Notes: generated from the sequence alone by a model not told the origin. Shown: positions 18,333 to 28,313, numbered from the stretch's first letter. The stretch: DNA of 64,000 nt from Planctomycetaceae bacterium (GCA_003233055.1 QIKP01000010.1:26426-90425), one strand, 5' to 3'. Numbers and translations: made by a program.

Positions 18333-19001
18333 ATGAGAGCTCCTACCCATCGCGACTACGCCTATGGCGAAGAGTTTGCCAATTGGATTTCCCACGGCGC
18401 GGCGGCACTGGCGTCGGTTGCCGGGTTGGTGGTACTCGCTCTGCTCGCCATCGAAAGAGGGGACACCTGGCATCTGGTCGGTTGCTCGATCTTTGGGGTG
18501 ACCATGGTGCTGCTCTTCGCGGCGTCGACCGTTTACCATGCTGTCCCTATTCGGCTCGCCCACTTGAAGTCGCGATGGCAGGCGATCGACCAATCGGCCA
18601 TCTACCTCCTCATCGCCGGCAGCTACACTCCGTTTGTGCTGGGGAATCTACGCAATGCGGTCGGCTGGAGTTTGCTTGCGTTCGTTTGGAGTGCGGCAGT
18701 ATTTGGAATCGCCAGCGAATGGACCGGTCGGGCCAGCTCGATGAAGCTCCGGCTTGGTATCTACCTCTCGATGGGGTGGGTAGCCGTATTCGCTGCTCGG
18801 CCCATTTATGGTGCGTTGCCCGCGGAAGGGATTTGGCTGATTGGTCTCGGAGGCGTTGCCTACTCCAGCGGTTTGATCTTTTTCTTATGGCGCAGCCTTC
18901 GCTTTCACCACGCCATTTGGCACCTCTTCGTGATCGCGGGAACTTTGTCGCATTACTTGGCCGTGCTGTACTACGTGCTGCCAGCGGCGAACGCCACCTG
19001 A
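18333..19001 (+). CDS. Hemolysin III / PAQR-family seven-TM membrane protein
   Basis: 222 residues with seven hydrophobic segments. Conserved family residues are visible: EFANWISHG in the first segment, ASTVYHAVP in the second, DQSAIYLLIAGSYTPF, and HHAIWHLFVIAGTLSHY near the end, which together supply the Ser/His/Asp metal site of the CREST/PAQR superfamily. It is probably an inner-membrane, metal-dependent lipid-active enzyme. The true substrate is unknown for bacterial members. Confidence 0.88.
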   Translation: MRAPTHRDYAYGEEFANWISHGAAALASVAGLVVLALLAIERGDTWHLVGCSIFGVTMVLLFAASTVYHAVPIRLAHLKSRWQAIDQSAIYLLIAGSYTPFVLGNLRNAVGWSLLAFVWSAAVFGIASEWTGRASSMKLRLGIYLSMGWVAVFAARPIYGALPAEGIWLIGLGGVAYSSGLIFFLWRSLRFHHAIWHLFVIAGTLSHYLAVLYYVLPAANAT

Positions 19002-19194
19002 CGGCCTGGGGAATTGACCGACAATCGGACCACGAGCCAATTCACCTTGCCCTTTTCGGCGGGCTTCTCTAGACTCCGCGCGACTTGACCCACTTCGTGC
19101 TGCTAGCAGTCGAGGTCGGGGTGATGCGGCACGCCTGCCTCACGACTTGTCTTGAGGTTTGCTCGCTCTCAAAGCCCAGCGCAAGGAAGCTGCC

Positions 19195-19806
19195 ATGGAT
19201 GCCCCCTCGCTTGTTCAAAAAGTTACCAACTTGCAGCACGACACGGTCGCCCGCTGGCATGAAGTCGAACCCGACAATCGGTACGAAGGCTTGCTCGCCA
19301 TCGTCTGCCAGCAGCATCAATTCAACTTTCTGCTGTGGCACGAGGAAGATATCGCGCGGAGTCCTAACGTCGGCGACCAGAAAATCGCCCAGGTGAAGCG
19401 AGCCATCGACGGATTCAATCAAAACCGAAACGACTACATCGAGCGTGTCGACGAAGCCCTGATCTCGCAACTAGCCCGCGACGGAGCCATGCCCCGAACC
19501 GACGCCCGCGTCAATACCGAGACGCCTGGAAGCGCTATCGACCGACTGTCGATCATGTCGCTACGTATCTTTCATCTCCAAGAGCAGCTGGAACGGGACG
19601 ATGTCGATCAGGAGCATCGCACGAAAGTCGAAGAGCGAATCGCCCGGTGTCGGGTGCAGCATTCCGACCTTTCGCAGTCGCTGGTTGAGTTGCTGGAAGA
19701 CTTGCAAGCGGGAGAAAAATTACTGAAGGTCTACCGACAGATGAAGATGTATAACGATCCGACACTCAACCCATACTTGTACCAAGGCGTTCGGAAAGCG
19801 GGCTAA
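19195..19806 (+). CDS. DUF4254 domain protein
   Basis: 203 residues, soluble and mostly helical. NRYEGLLAIVCQQHQFNFLLWHEEDIAR, IDRLSIMSLRIFHLQEQ and YNDPTLNPYLY are characteristic of DUF4254. ATG 19195 has AAGGA at a good spacing. In this family the gene commonly sits next to glycosyltransferases, as here (GT4 begins 35 bp downstream). A role in surface-polysaccharide assembly is therefore inferred. No catalytic motif is identified. Confidence 0.8.
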   Translation: MDAPSLVQKVTNLQHDTVARWHEVEPDNRYEGLLAIVCQQHQFNFLLWHEEDIARSPNVGDQKIAQVKRAIDGFNQNRNDYIERVDEALISQLARDGAMPRTDARVNTETPGSAIDRLSIMSLRIFHLQEQLERDDVDQEHRTKVEERIARCRVQHSDLSQSLVELLEDLQAGEKLLKVYRQMKMYNDPTLNPYLYQGVRKAG

Positions 19807-19841
19807 GCTTCCGAATTCGACCTCTACCGGATGCACACCCG

Positions 19842-20987
19842 ATGGCCACTGTTGACCAGCGATCGACTCGCCGTTCCGCTTCGCGATCGCGCCGTGCTGC
19901 GATGGCTTCGGATCGGGTAGCCTCGCTCTGCGTGCTTCACGCTATCACCCCTTCGCGGATGGCGGGGGCGGAGATGTTTCTTGCCCGCCTGCTAAAGCAT
20001 GCGAAGGGGGGGCCTATTGAGCACCGCTGCATCGTTAACAGCGGAAGCCCGGCCTTGGAGGAAATGCGTGCGGCGGGCATCGACCTGGAGCCAGCCGGCA
20101 TCGGTGGCAAAGTGAACGTGATGGCCATCGCCCGACTTGCCAAGGCGGCTCGCGACGCGGGGGCCTCGATCATCGACTCCCATCTCTCGTCCGCCAGTTG
20201 GTGGTGCGGGTGGCTCGAGCGGTTTGGAGGCCCGCCGACGGTGGGCCATGTCCATGGCTTCACTTCCGCCCGCTGGCATCGCGGGCAGTCGCATCTGGTC
20301 ACCTGCTCCGAATCGGTCAAGCGAGACTTAATGGAGAAGGGATTCGATCCCCATCGTGTTTCGGCAATTCCGCTGCCGGTCGATCCCACCGACATGGTCT
20401 TTACTCGCTCCCGCGCGGAAGTTCGCAAAGAATTTGGCGTGGAGGAAGGCACGCCGATCGTCGGCACGTTTGCTCACCTCTCCGTAAAAAAAGGCTATCG
20501 CGAGTTGATCGTTGCGGCCGAGCAAGTTCTCCGCGAGATGCCAACCGCTCAGTTTTGGTGTTTTGGCAACGGGATACTGCGAGAAGAACTCGAAGCCGAG
20601 GCAGCCAAGCTTGGCATCGCCGACCGATTTCGATTGATCGGCTTTCGTCGCGATGTTGCCGATATGATGCGAGCGGTCGACGTGATGGCGCTCCCTTCCC
20701 ACCGCGAGCCCTTTGGGTTGGTCTATCTAGAAGCCGCGCTCTGCGAACGACCTGTCATCGCCTGCCAAGCGGGGGGCGCGCCGGAGATCGTCGAACAGGG
20801 CGAGACGGGCCTGCTTGTTCCGCCCAAGTCGCCGCCCGAGCTTGCCACCGCGATCCTTCAACTCCTCGGCGATCCGTCCCGCGCCGAACAGATGGGCCGC
20901 CGAGGTCGGGAATCCTGCCTCGACCGCTTCACCTGGCCCAAGTACCTCCAGCAACTTGGCCAGGTTTATGAGTCGGTCGTCGGCTAA
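19842..20987 (+). CDS. Glycosyltransferase family 4
   Basis: 381 residues, GT-B fold. The N domain starts at LCVLHAITPSRMAGAEMFLARLL. The C domain has VGTFAHLSVKKGYRELI and the nucleotide-sugar site HREPFGLVYLEAALCERPVIACQAGG (the EX7E pair). An Arg/Ser-rich 20-residue start precedes it; ATG 19902 (MASDRV) is an alternative start. It is translated just after the DUF4254 gene, probably in one operon, and transfers a sugar to a lipid-linked or polymer acceptor. Confidence 0.88.
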   Translation: MATVDQRSTRRSASRSRRAAMASDRVASLCVLHAITPSRMAGAEMFLARLLKHAKGGPIEHRCIVNSGSPALEEMRAAGIDLEPAGIGGKVNVMAIARLAKAARDAGASIIDSHLSSASWWCGWLERFGGPPTVGHVHGFTSARWHRGQSHLVTCSESVKRDLMEKGFDPHRVSAIPLPVDPTDMVFTRSRAEVRKEFGVEEGTPIVGTFAHLSVKKGYRELIVAAEQVLREMPTAQFWCFGNGILREELEAEAAKLGIADRFRLIGFRRDVADMMRAVDVMALPSHREPFGLVYLEAALCERPVIACQAGGAPEIVEQGETGLLVPPKSPPELATAILQLLGDPSRAEQMGRRGRESCLDRFTWPKYLQQLGQVYESVVG

Positions 20988-21001
20988 GAGGGCCCGGCTC
21001 T

Positions 21002-22039
21002 TTACGAAACTCTTGCGACGGTTTGTCGCCTGAGCAACTCGTCGCAGGCCAGGGTCACTTTTTCGACGCCGATTGCCCGCATGGCGATGTTTTCTGCGGA
21101 CCGGCGTTCTCGGGAAGAACCTTCTTGATAGTACGCTTGCAGGCGGAGGTTGTCGGGGCCGTACGCACCGCACCACTCCGATCGGCTCGTGCCATGAAGG
21201 CTAATCGTCGGGGTGTCGACGGCGACGGCAAGGTGCATCGGGCCGGTATCGGAACTGACAAACAGACGAGCTTGCCGGGCCAAGGCAGCGAGTTGCAGCA
21301 ACGTGGTCGGGGGCGCGAGGACCGCGGCTCCGCCGCTGGTCGCGACAATCGTCTCTGCAAGTGGACGCTCCTCGTCCCCCCCCCAGACAGCCAGGCTCTG
21401 GATCCCATGCACCCGCCTTAGATGCTGGGCCACTTCGCCATACCGCTCGGCCGGCCAGATTTTGGAGGGCCACCCGGCACCCGGATTGAGAATCGCAAAA
21501 CGGGAAGCAAGCAGCGAAGCGTTGGCGAGCGTTTGCTCAGCGAATTGCAGGTCTTCGTCCCGTGCCGCCATGCGGAAGCGGACTCCTGGCTCGTTGATTC
21601 CCAGCGGCTTGAGGATTTGCAGGTAGTGATCGACCACATGCGAGGTGTCGCAATTCGTCAATTCGTTGTTCCACCACTTGCTCAACTCCCGGCCATCCGT
21701 TCCGCCCGCCCCCAATCGCCGGGGTGCCCCGCTAAGCCATGCGACCAGCGCGCTCTTGGTAAGGCATTGTAGATCGATCGCTACCTCGAAATGCAAATCG
21801 CGCAGTTGCCGGCGGAGCGAACGAACGTCCGACACCGATCGCCACCATCGCCGAGGGAGGCGAATGATTTGGTCCAAGTCGGGATGCCCCTCGATCAACT
21901 CGGCCGCCCTCCCTTCCACCGCCCACGCAATCATGGCCTTGGGGAAATGCTCACGGAGCGCACTCGCCACCGGCAGGCCATGGACGACATCCCCCATGGC
22001 GGTGAGACGGACGATAAGGATACGAGTGGGAGAATCCAT
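21002..22039 (-). CDS. Glycosyltransferase family 9 (heptosyltransferase-like)
   Basis: 345 residues. The start RILIVRLTAMGDVVHGLPVASALRE, the middle NPGAGWPSKIWPAERYGEVA and the C-terminal SSDTGPMHLAVAVDTPTISLHG are the hallmarks of GT9, the LPS core heptosyltransferase family (WaaC/WaaF). It would add heptose or a related sugar to lipid A core from ADP-heptose at the inner face of the inner membrane. Its stop lies only 14 bp from the convergent GT4 stop. ATG 22048 is an alternative start. Confidence 0.9.
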   Translation of the reverse strand: MDSPTRILIVRLTAMGDVVHGLPVASALREHFPKAMIAWAVEGRAAELIEGHPDLDQIIRLPRRWWRSVSDVRSLRRQLRDLHFEVAIDLQCLTKSALVAWLSGAPRRLGAGGTDGRELSKWWNNELTNCDTSHVVDHYLQILKPLGINEPGVRFRMAARDEDLQFAEQTLANASLLASRFAILNPGAGWPSKIWPAERYGEVAQHLRRVHGIQSLAVWGGDEERPLAETIVATSGGAAVLAPPTTLLQLAALARQARLFVSSDTGPMHLAVAVDTPTISLHGTSRSEWCGAYGPDNLRLQAYYQEGSSRERRSAENIAMRAIGVEKVTLACDELLRRQTVARVS

Positions 22040-22426
22040 CAATTCCATCACCAAAAGTTGTCGAGCCGGCCACCGGCCGCGAATCGCTCGAAAGGGAACG
22101 CCATCCGCAGTCAGATCGTAGCGGACAACGCCGGCACATGAAAATAGCAGCGTCTTCCAGAATGCTAGCACCGCCGGCGAGCGAAGCCTAGCTCCGTGTT
22201 TTTTGTCGTGGAATCAACCGAAGGTGATCGGTGCGAGGATAGACAAGCCCCGTACCGAACAGCACTCTTCCGAGGAGCATGAAGAGAATGGCCGTCAGGA
22301 AACAGGCAATGATGTTAATGGCTCCCGTGTCAATGTTTCCACGCGGCCAGCCAAACAGGTGGGCTACCGCACTGTCCCGAAGTGAGTCAATTCTCCGGCG
22401 ATTGTTGCGCTAAATGTCATCGACAG
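22040..22426. other. Gene-free stretch with a possible membrane-protein remnant on the minus strand
   Basis: No complete gene. On the minus strand, between a stop near 22405 and one near 22196, an open frame without ATG/GTG/TTG start encodes a hydrophobic segment (ACFLTAILFMLLGRVLFGTG). This may be a decayed membrane protein gene. Confidence 0.3.
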
Positions 22427-23296
22427 CTAATCCTTTTTGGCTGAGGCCGAAATAGCATCCAGGATTCCGCCCTCGTACGGGCGATCAAAAAACCAGACTC
22501 CCATACCATGTGGCCGGACAGCGGGAACCACTGCGTCGAGCATTTTCTGAGAATAATCGGGCCGAATTAGAAATACGTGAGGCACGTCCTGAGATACCAA
22601 GAGGTCGTGCAAATTGCTTGCTGTTGTCTCGATAGCCTTGAGTGTCCAGTGGTGTCTTTTCGGCTCGTCCCATGTTCGCGGGACGTAAAACACGATTGCC
22701 ACCTTTCCATAGCAAGCGCGTAGCGCCGGAAGCATTCCCGCCTCCTCCGCCTGGTTGAGCACCCGAAGTTGGCGAGCCTCCCACTCCTCATAGTGAGGAT
22801 GGTCCTTGGGTCGCCAAATTCGTGTCCAATTACGCTGTAAAAAAATGGGCGCACTGTAAATTTGGAGTGTTATGTCTCGCCTTCGGAGTTCCGGCGCTAG
22901 CTTCCAAATCGTGCGAGCGTACTCGCCAAACATTCTGGCATTCTCTTCCTCTGTTGCTGTTCCATACCAAGGTCGGTAGGAGGGCTTGCCCTCGTGGTTT
23001 TTGGTCCAGGGCTCGGCGTCCCATAAGACATAGCCCCCATCAGGGGTCAACTCGATCGATTTGCGAATAGTGGTGATGAATCTCGGCTGTCCATGATAAG
23101 AGACGATACCGGGCGTCGTGCCATTGACGCCGGCCAGCATTGATCGCTGAGTGTAATCGACGACCGCTGGACCGGATTCAATCGTCTCGGGGTTCGCTTC
23201 GCCATCGTCGGCTGCGCATGAGATGTGCGACATGGCGACGATAGCCCCAACACCGAGAAGAGCGAACATCTTTGCCTTGTATCTAAGACGATTCAA
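22427..23296 (-). CDS. Secreted or lipoprotein of unknown function, probable TTG start
   Basis: 289 residues from TTG 23296, which has AAAGGAG six bases upstream; an internal ATG at 23269 is weaker. The N-terminus (YKAKMFALLGVGAIVAMSHISC) looks like a signal peptide ending at a possible lipidation Cys. The body alternates aromatic-rich stretches (WDAEPWTKNHEGKPSYRPWYG, YARTIWKLAPELRRRDITLQIYSAP) that suggest a TIM-barrel-like fold, as in glycosidases. No catalytic pair can be assigned. It lies next to the polymerase gene in the polysaccharide region, and base composition is less GC-rich than in flanking genes. Confidence 0.65.
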   Translation of the reverse strand: MNRLRYKAKMFALLGVGAIVAMSHISCAADDGEANPETIESGPAVVDYTQRSMLAGVNGTTPGIVSYHGQPRFITTIRKSIELTPDGGYVLWDAEPWTKNHEGKPSYRPWYGTATEEENARMFGEYARTIWKLAPELRRRDITLQIYSAPIFLQRNWTRIWRPKDHPHYEEWEARQLRVLNQAEEAGMLPALRACYGKVAIVFYVPRTWDEPKRHHWTLKAIETTASNLHDLLVSQDVPHVFLIRPDYSQKMLDAVVPAVRPHGMGVWFFDRPYEGGILDAISASAKKD

Positions 23297-23476
23297 TGGG
23301 GACTCCTTTATTAGAGTGGCGATTGTTGTACTCGCCCATTTTAGGGGTCCACTGTACCATTTGCAAAGACAAAAATTGCAGGCCATCCCCCGGTGTCCCC
23401 CCGTCTGCGGGACGGCCCAACGGCACACACGATGGGGCTTATCACGAAACCCGGAAGTGGATGTTGCTTTGGCGGA

Positions 23477-24844
23477 TCACAGAGCCTGTGGGTACATTTC
23501 GAGCGGACCGGCCTCGCTCCGTGCATTTTTGAGATCGCGAGAGATTGCTAAGAGAAGACCAGACAGCAGGAAATGAAAAAACTCCATCGAATCGATAGAA
23601 GCGTAGATCAGGCTGGAGAAGAAACCGCAAAGATACACGGACCCCATCGCCGAACTCAGTATCAAAATAGTTGGTCCATCAATGTTAAGTTGCGAGTAAT
23701 TCAGTAACAACCGAAAGATTGCATGCAGGGTGGCAACCACTGCAATCAAGAGTGGCAAACCTAGAGACCACCCGCCCCAATAGAGCATTTCCAGGTAACC
23801 ATTGTGCGGCGAATGGCCAATGCTGGGGTCTAAGTGATGCGGGAACCCTGACGTTCCTAGCAAACCAAACAGGGGCCTTTGTGGGAGAACATCTGAAATG
23901 TAGATCATGGCAATATCGACTCGGCCCGAGCTGTCGGAAAAATCGGACGCTCGACGGATCTGTTTACTAGAACCCTCCCCCTGGTTAATCACCCAAGAGG
24001 CGCCGCCAACGGCCGCAGCTAGAAACAGCACGAGGTAGATTGGTCGCCGAATCATGACGATACCGTAAGGAAGTAAAATAGCCGCAGCCAGGACAATGCC
24101 TTGGCGACTCCCTGTCTTCAATAGGGCGACAACTAAAATGCCCATAATAGGCAGTGCAAGAAGCTTGTACAGGGCATTTTTATGCGTATGGAATTGGTAG
24201 ATCGCCATGGCGATCATTTGTACCAGCAACGGAATAAATTGGTTGGGCTGCGCACCAAAGGGGGCAAACCGGCCCATGACGCTTACATGATGTTCACTGC
24301 TGCCGATGAACGCCGCAAGAAAGATGATCGCCAACGGAATAACAAGGCCTGCAGAATAGGCGTTGATGACGTAGGACAAGGATCGACGGTCCGTAATTGT
24401 TCGAAGGACCTGCATGGCGGCGATAGCCGACAGGAAGGAACACAATAGGTAAATCCAAACCAAGAACCGGCTTGTCGTACTCATCACGCAAACGGCTGCC
24501 CACAATGGCGAGACAATGTAGATCCAATAAAGCCATGGTATTTTGTTTTTGCGCCCCGGATGCATCCAAGCGGCGAACGTGACAGCTAGTAGAGGAACTG
24601 CAAAAGTCGCTTTGGACACTGCGGCGACCTGGCCTAGAGAAGTGAACCGACCGATCGCCAGCCAGGCGGCAAAAGACGCGATCGCTAGCCATAAGTAATA
24701 TCGTCGAGGCGTGAAAATCAAAAGTAGGCCGACCACCGCCAGCAAGAGTCCAATCGGCATTGGATCGATGGTTTGCAGCTTGTCGAGGATCGCTTGAATA
24801 CGATAAAACATGAGCCAACGCCGCCTGTGCATCAACGTGTTCAC
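23477..24844 (-). CDS. O-antigen ligase/polymerase-like membrane protein (Wzy/WaaL type)
   Basis: 455 residues with about eleven TM segments. A large loop near residue 320-360 contains DVLPQRPLFGLLGTSG, then SIGHSPHNGYLEMLYWGG, the Wzy_C pattern of H-x-x-H-N preceding a TM. RQGIVLAAAILLPYG is the earlier conserved GSRQG motif. It probably polymerises or ligates surface polysaccharide repeat units at the periplasmic face. An alternative start is ATG 24811. Composition is less GC-rich than average here. Confidence 0.85.
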   Translation of the reverse strand: MNTLMHRRRWLMFYRIQAILDKLQTIDPMPIGLLLAVVGLLLIFTPRRYYLWLAIASFAAWLAIGRFTSLGQVAAVSKATFAVPLLAVTFAAWMHPGRKNKIPWLYWIYIVSPLWAAVCVMSTTSRFLVWIYLLCSFLSAIAAMQVLRTITDRRSLSYVINAYSAGLVIPLAIIFLAAFIGSSEHHVSVMGRFAPFGAQPNQFIPLLVQMIAMAIYQFHTHKNALYKLLALPIMGILVVALLKTGSRQGIVLAAAILLPYGIVMIRRPIYLVLFLAAAVGGASWVINQGEGSSKQIRRASDFSDSSGRVDIAMIYISDVLPQRPLFGLLGTSGFPHHLDPSIGHSPHNGYLEMLYWGGWSLGLPLLIAVVATLHAIFRLLLNYSQLNIDGPTILILSSAMGSVYLCGFFSSLIYASIDSMEFFHFLLSGLLLAISRDLKNARSEAGPLEMYPQAL

Positions 24845-25010
24845 GCTGATTGATTTTGAGTCTCTACGTACGATTGCTGAACCAGGATGCCTCAGCCGAG
24901 TTTAACCTGATTTTTGCCCAAGAGCTACACTCCGCAGTGCTCCAACCTTTTCGCGTTATTTGCGTTGAGTTGAGCCTACGCGGAATATCCTGAACGCAAC
25001 AGTGCCCCGA

Positions 25011-25886
25011 TCACTTCGGAGCTCCAACCTCTTCCTCCGGTCCGTAGCCCTTCCAGAGAAGTTCCTGGCATCCCGCGAAATCACTAATCTGCCTTACTTC
25101 CGGAGTCAATTGTTCCTTGAGCCAATGGACTGTTTCGAGCGACGGGGGGGCCGGACGCTCCGGGCCACGAGGCAGCACCCATTTTTGCAGCTGGATTCTC
25201 CATCGAGGCGACAGCAAAGGGCGAACCCCTCGCTGGTACCAAACACTCTGTTGGGCCTGGTGCCAGAACGAATTCATCACCGTTTTCTCTTCACTACGAT
25301 TGTGGACAGCGCTCTCGATTGTCGGCAGTTGCTCGACGGGTAGGCCCAGGAAACTACACAACTGAGCGATCGTCGCCTGTCGGTCTGATTTGTAGCTCTC
25401 GAACCGCACCACCTGCACCCGATCGTTACCAAGGCGCTCGATCCAAGGAGCCAATTGATAGCCATATCGGCTGTAGTTGATAAATCGATCCTCCTCGCGG
25501 ACCGCCCGGTCAATATCCGAATGGATCGTCCCATCAATGAATTCGTGGTAATGTTGGCTGATGATTCGGTCGATCGGATCGCGGACGATATAAACCACAC
25601 GAAACGGACTTGGAAGTACCGCGATGGCTCGTTCTGCCACTCCTTCCCTGTCGGGCCTTTTCGAATAGGCGGTCGTGGCGTCGCATAGTAGTTGGTCGTC
25701 GCGGGCCCCAGCATACTCGGCGGCGTAGTCGCTGCGTCCTGAATCACTTAGTACCGCGTCGCTGCCAAGCGCGTTGGGCTCTTTGTTTTGTGGAATAAAG
25801 ATTCGTGGATGTCGGCAAAGGTCGAGGAAGACCCCCGTCGTTCCCGACTTCATTGCTCCAATAATCAAAAAGTCAGGCAATCGCAT
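25011..25886 (-). CDS. PAPS-dependent sulfotransferase
   Basis: 291 residues. The 5'-phosphosulfate loop is GAMKSGTTGVF near residue 10, and the 3'-phosphate motif is VYIVRDPIDRIISQHYHEF. QNKEPNALGSD is the conserved K-E region. It transfers sulfate from PAPS to a hydroxyl acceptor. Within a glycosyltransferase cluster the acceptor is probably a surface polysaccharide, a common feature of marine planctomycetes. Confidence 0.9.
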   Translation of the reverse strand: MRLPDFLIIGAMKSGTTGVFLDLCRHPRIFIPQNKEPNALGSDAVLSDSGRSDYAAEYAGARDDQLLCDATTAYSKRPDREGVAERAIAVLPSPFRVVYIVRDPIDRIISQHYHEFIDGTIHSDIDRAVREEDRFINYSRYGYQLAPWIERLGNDRVQVVRFESYKSDRQATIAQLCSFLGLPVEQLPTIESAVHNRSEEKTVMNSFWHQAQQSVWYQRGVRPLLSPRWRIQLQKWVLPRGPERPAPPSLETVHWLKEQLTPEVRQISDFAGCQELLWKGYGPEEEVGAPK

Positions 25887-26015
25887 GAAGTTGAACTCAG
25901 TGAATAGAAAGGTGCAGAAAATCTGTTGTAAAAAAACCCAGATGCCAAACGGCGTTCTCCTGGTTACTGTAAAGCATTGTGGAATTCTGTCTTCGCGATG
26001 AGAGATGTCCTCCGC

Positions 26016-27182
26016 TTACGGAACAACGAGCTGTCGCTTTACCCCATCGACGAGCCGAGTCGTGTCGAGATAGCCTTGTACCATGTTCGGCAAAGTGAAA
26101 TCCTCGGCAACCGTTCGCATCGCTTCGGCTGACAAGCTCTCCCGCAGCGGCCTGTCCGTCAATACCTTGGCTATCGCATGGGCCATCGCTGGGGGATTGC
26201 CATGAGCATACAATAGCCCGTTCTCTTGGTGCCGGAGCGCAACAATTTCGGGATTCTGTGACTCGGTGTTGTCTGCGGTGATAACTGGCAAGCCAAATCC
26301 CATGGCGGTGAGCAAGCTAAGGCCAACGTTTTCGGGATAGCAAAACAGGCCACAACCCATCAGCCACGGCGCGAGATCCTGCTCGCTGTAAAGTGCACCG
26401 GTAAACCGAACGTGCTCGGCAATGCCCAATTCCGCCGCCTGTCGGGCAAGTGCATCTCGCTCAGGACCGTCGCCGACGATCACGGCTTGGCAGCCTGGTA
26501 TTCTTTCCTGCAACTCCGCGATAGCCGATACAAGCAGGTCGGGGCGGTTCTCTCGGTAAAGCCGCGATACGAAAGCAACACATCGCGAAGGGTCGAGCCG
26601 ATGCTCCTCGTGAAACGCCTTCAGGTCGCCAGGGCGGCTCAGCCAATTTTTCCGGGCTTCCTGAATGGGGGACTGGTCAATGGCGTTCTGGGAAACGAAC
26701 ACTCGATCCCGATCAAACCCATACTTCTCGATCATTCGATCTGCGAGCGGATGCGTGTAGAGCAAGATTCCCGATGCCTTTCGGCCCAGGCGATTGCGAA
26801 GCCAAACACGCAGTCGCGAATCGCGTTTAGAGTATCCATGCCCACGAACGACCGTGGGCAGGCCGAGCCGACGCGCCTTGTCGAGCGCTGGCCGCAACGT
26901 GCGATAGCGGGCGTTCCAGGAATGGATGACGAGATCGAATCGATCGGGGTCCACCACTTCGATCTGGGCAGGTTGGTTCCATAGGGTTGCTGGCCCAAAG
27001 TGACTTGGCGTAACCGGCGCGTGGTGAAAATGAAATCGAATCGCGTCGGGATCCGGGTTCGGAGCATCGTTAGCCTGGCCGGCGAAAAGATGTAATTCAA
27101 TATCGGGCTGCGCCGCCAATAAATTGTACGCCGGGATCCGGTAGGGACGAATGTCGGGTTGCGTCAGGGCGATGCGGATCAT
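26016..27182 (-). CDS. Glycosyltransferase family 4
   Basis: 388 residues. The N domain is MIRIALTQPDIRPYRIPAYNLL. The C domain has FVSRLYRENRPDLLVSAI, AVIVGDGPERDAL and CYPENVGLSLLTAMGFGLPVITADN (the EX7E-type donor site; here the first acidic residue is in YPENVG). It acts on the surface polysaccharide with the two other GT4 enzymes of the region. The start at 27182 is preferred because the frame upstream has no GT4 character. Confidence 0.85.
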   Translation of the reverse strand: MIRIALTQPDIRPYRIPAYNLLAAQPDIELHLFAGQANDAPNPDPDAIRFHFHHAPVTPSHFGPATLWNQPAQIEVVDPDRFDLVIHSWNARYRTLRPALDKARRLGLPTVVRGHGYSKRDSRLRVWLRNRLGRKASGILLYTHPLADRMIEKYGFDRDRVFVSQNAIDQSPIQEARKNWLSRPGDLKAFHEEHRLDPSRCVAFVSRLYRENRPDLLVSAIAELQERIPGCQAVIVGDGPERDALARQAAELGIAEHVRFTGALYSEQDLAPWLMGCGLFCYPENVGLSLLTAMGFGLPVITADNTESQNPEIVALRHQENGLLYAHGNPPAMAHAIAKVLTDRPLRESLSAEAMRTVAEDFTLPNMVQGYLDTTRLVDGVKRQLVVP

Positions 27183-27321
27183 GGGCAACCAGAGGGCACT
27201 AGCAGGTTCGTGAATGGGACAGGAAGGGGAACGAATCGAAGCGGGCCGTGACGAAACGACTCGCCGGAGTCGCACTGGTTCGACGGCCCGTTACCGCCCA
27301 TCTTACCTTGATGTAATGGAG

Positions 27322-28185
27322 CTATTGTGTCAAACGATGGACCCGATTTCGTTTCGCACAATAGGCTACGTCCATCAGGCCTGATAGCTGCCAGCGCACC
27401 ATCGACAAGGGCCAATGCGGTTCGACGCGGCAACGATCCATCTGGAGTGGCGGCGTGTGGCGGTTGATACGGGTGGAGTTGGTCATGAACGAGAATCGAA
27501 AACCGGCATCACGAATCGCAGCGGCTGCGGAACGAGAATAGCTCCACTCCTCGCCTCCCACCCATGCAAAAGTGTCGACCGTCTTACCGAGCCGCGACTC
27601 GAGGTAGTTCTTAGCGGCTGGGATTTCTCGTTTGAGTTCCTCGGCCGTCAGGTTTTGGGAAAGCCGAACGTGCGTGGCGGTGTGACCGCCCACGACATGG
27701 TTTTCCGCCAGCTTACAGGCCTGGTCCCATGTCATCGCAACACGATCGCCTGGCGAGTCCTCGTCGAGCAATATATTTTGCTTTTTGGCGGCCGCTCGCT
27801 GTAAGGGCGTGGGCGTATCGACAAACTCGGTCGGTACAAAGAACCATCCACAGAAGCCATACTTCTCCAGAAGCGGGGCGGCAACTTCGGAATGCGACCG
27901 CAGCCCATCGTCAAAGGTGAGCAGGAGGCCCGGTTTCGGTTTGCGCCACTGGCCCTCGTTGAGTAGTCTCTCCAGATCCGACAGGGTCACACTGCTGTAG
28001 TGTCGAGAGTAATACCGGAGTTGGTTTTCAAATTGGATGGAGGATTTTTGTGGAACGGAATGATAGATAACAGCACGTAAGGACGCGGGGCGCAAGGCTC
28101 GCTCCATGGCTAGGCATAGCGGGCTGATACCAAGCAGTTGCGCCGCAAGAGGCACGGCTCTGCGCATCAAAGAAATGGAAGGCAT
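27322..28185 (-). CDS. Polysaccharide deacetylase (NodB/CE4 domain)
   Basis: 287 residues. CE4 motif 1 is LLTFDDGLRSHSEVAAPLL (catalytic base and metal Asp pair), motif 2 is GGHTATHVRLSQN (metal histidines), motif 3 is FAWVGGEEWSYS in place of the usual R-x-P-Y/F. The N-terminus is hydrophobic. ATG 28185 has AAGGAG about 11 bases upstream. It removes N- or O-acetyl groups from sugars. Between GT4 genes it likely edits the exported polymer. Confidence 0.88.
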   Translation of the reverse strand: MPSISLMRRAVPLAAQLLGISPLCLAMERALRPASLRAVIYHSVPQKSSIQFENQLRYYSRHYSSVTLSDLERLLNEGQWRKPKPGLLLTFDDGLRSHSEVAAPLLEKYGFCGWFFVPTEFVDTPTPLQRAAAKKQNILLDEDSPGDRVAMTWDQACKLAENHVVGGHTATHVRLSQNLTAEELKREIPAAKNYLESRLGKTVDTFAWVGGEEWSYSRSAAAAIRDAGFRFSFMTNSTRINRHTPPLQMDRCRVEPHWPLSMVRWQLSGLMDVAYCAKRNRVHRLTQ

Positions 28186-28313
28186 GGAAGCGGTGGCTCC
28201 TTCTTCGTCCAGTGGTTGGGCCCAGTGGTTGACTTCGTCCAGGGATTGGCGTGAGCGAAGTGCTGGGGAAAGGAAGGAAGCTGCCAACAGAAAGGCTACT
28301 TCCAACTCTCCCC

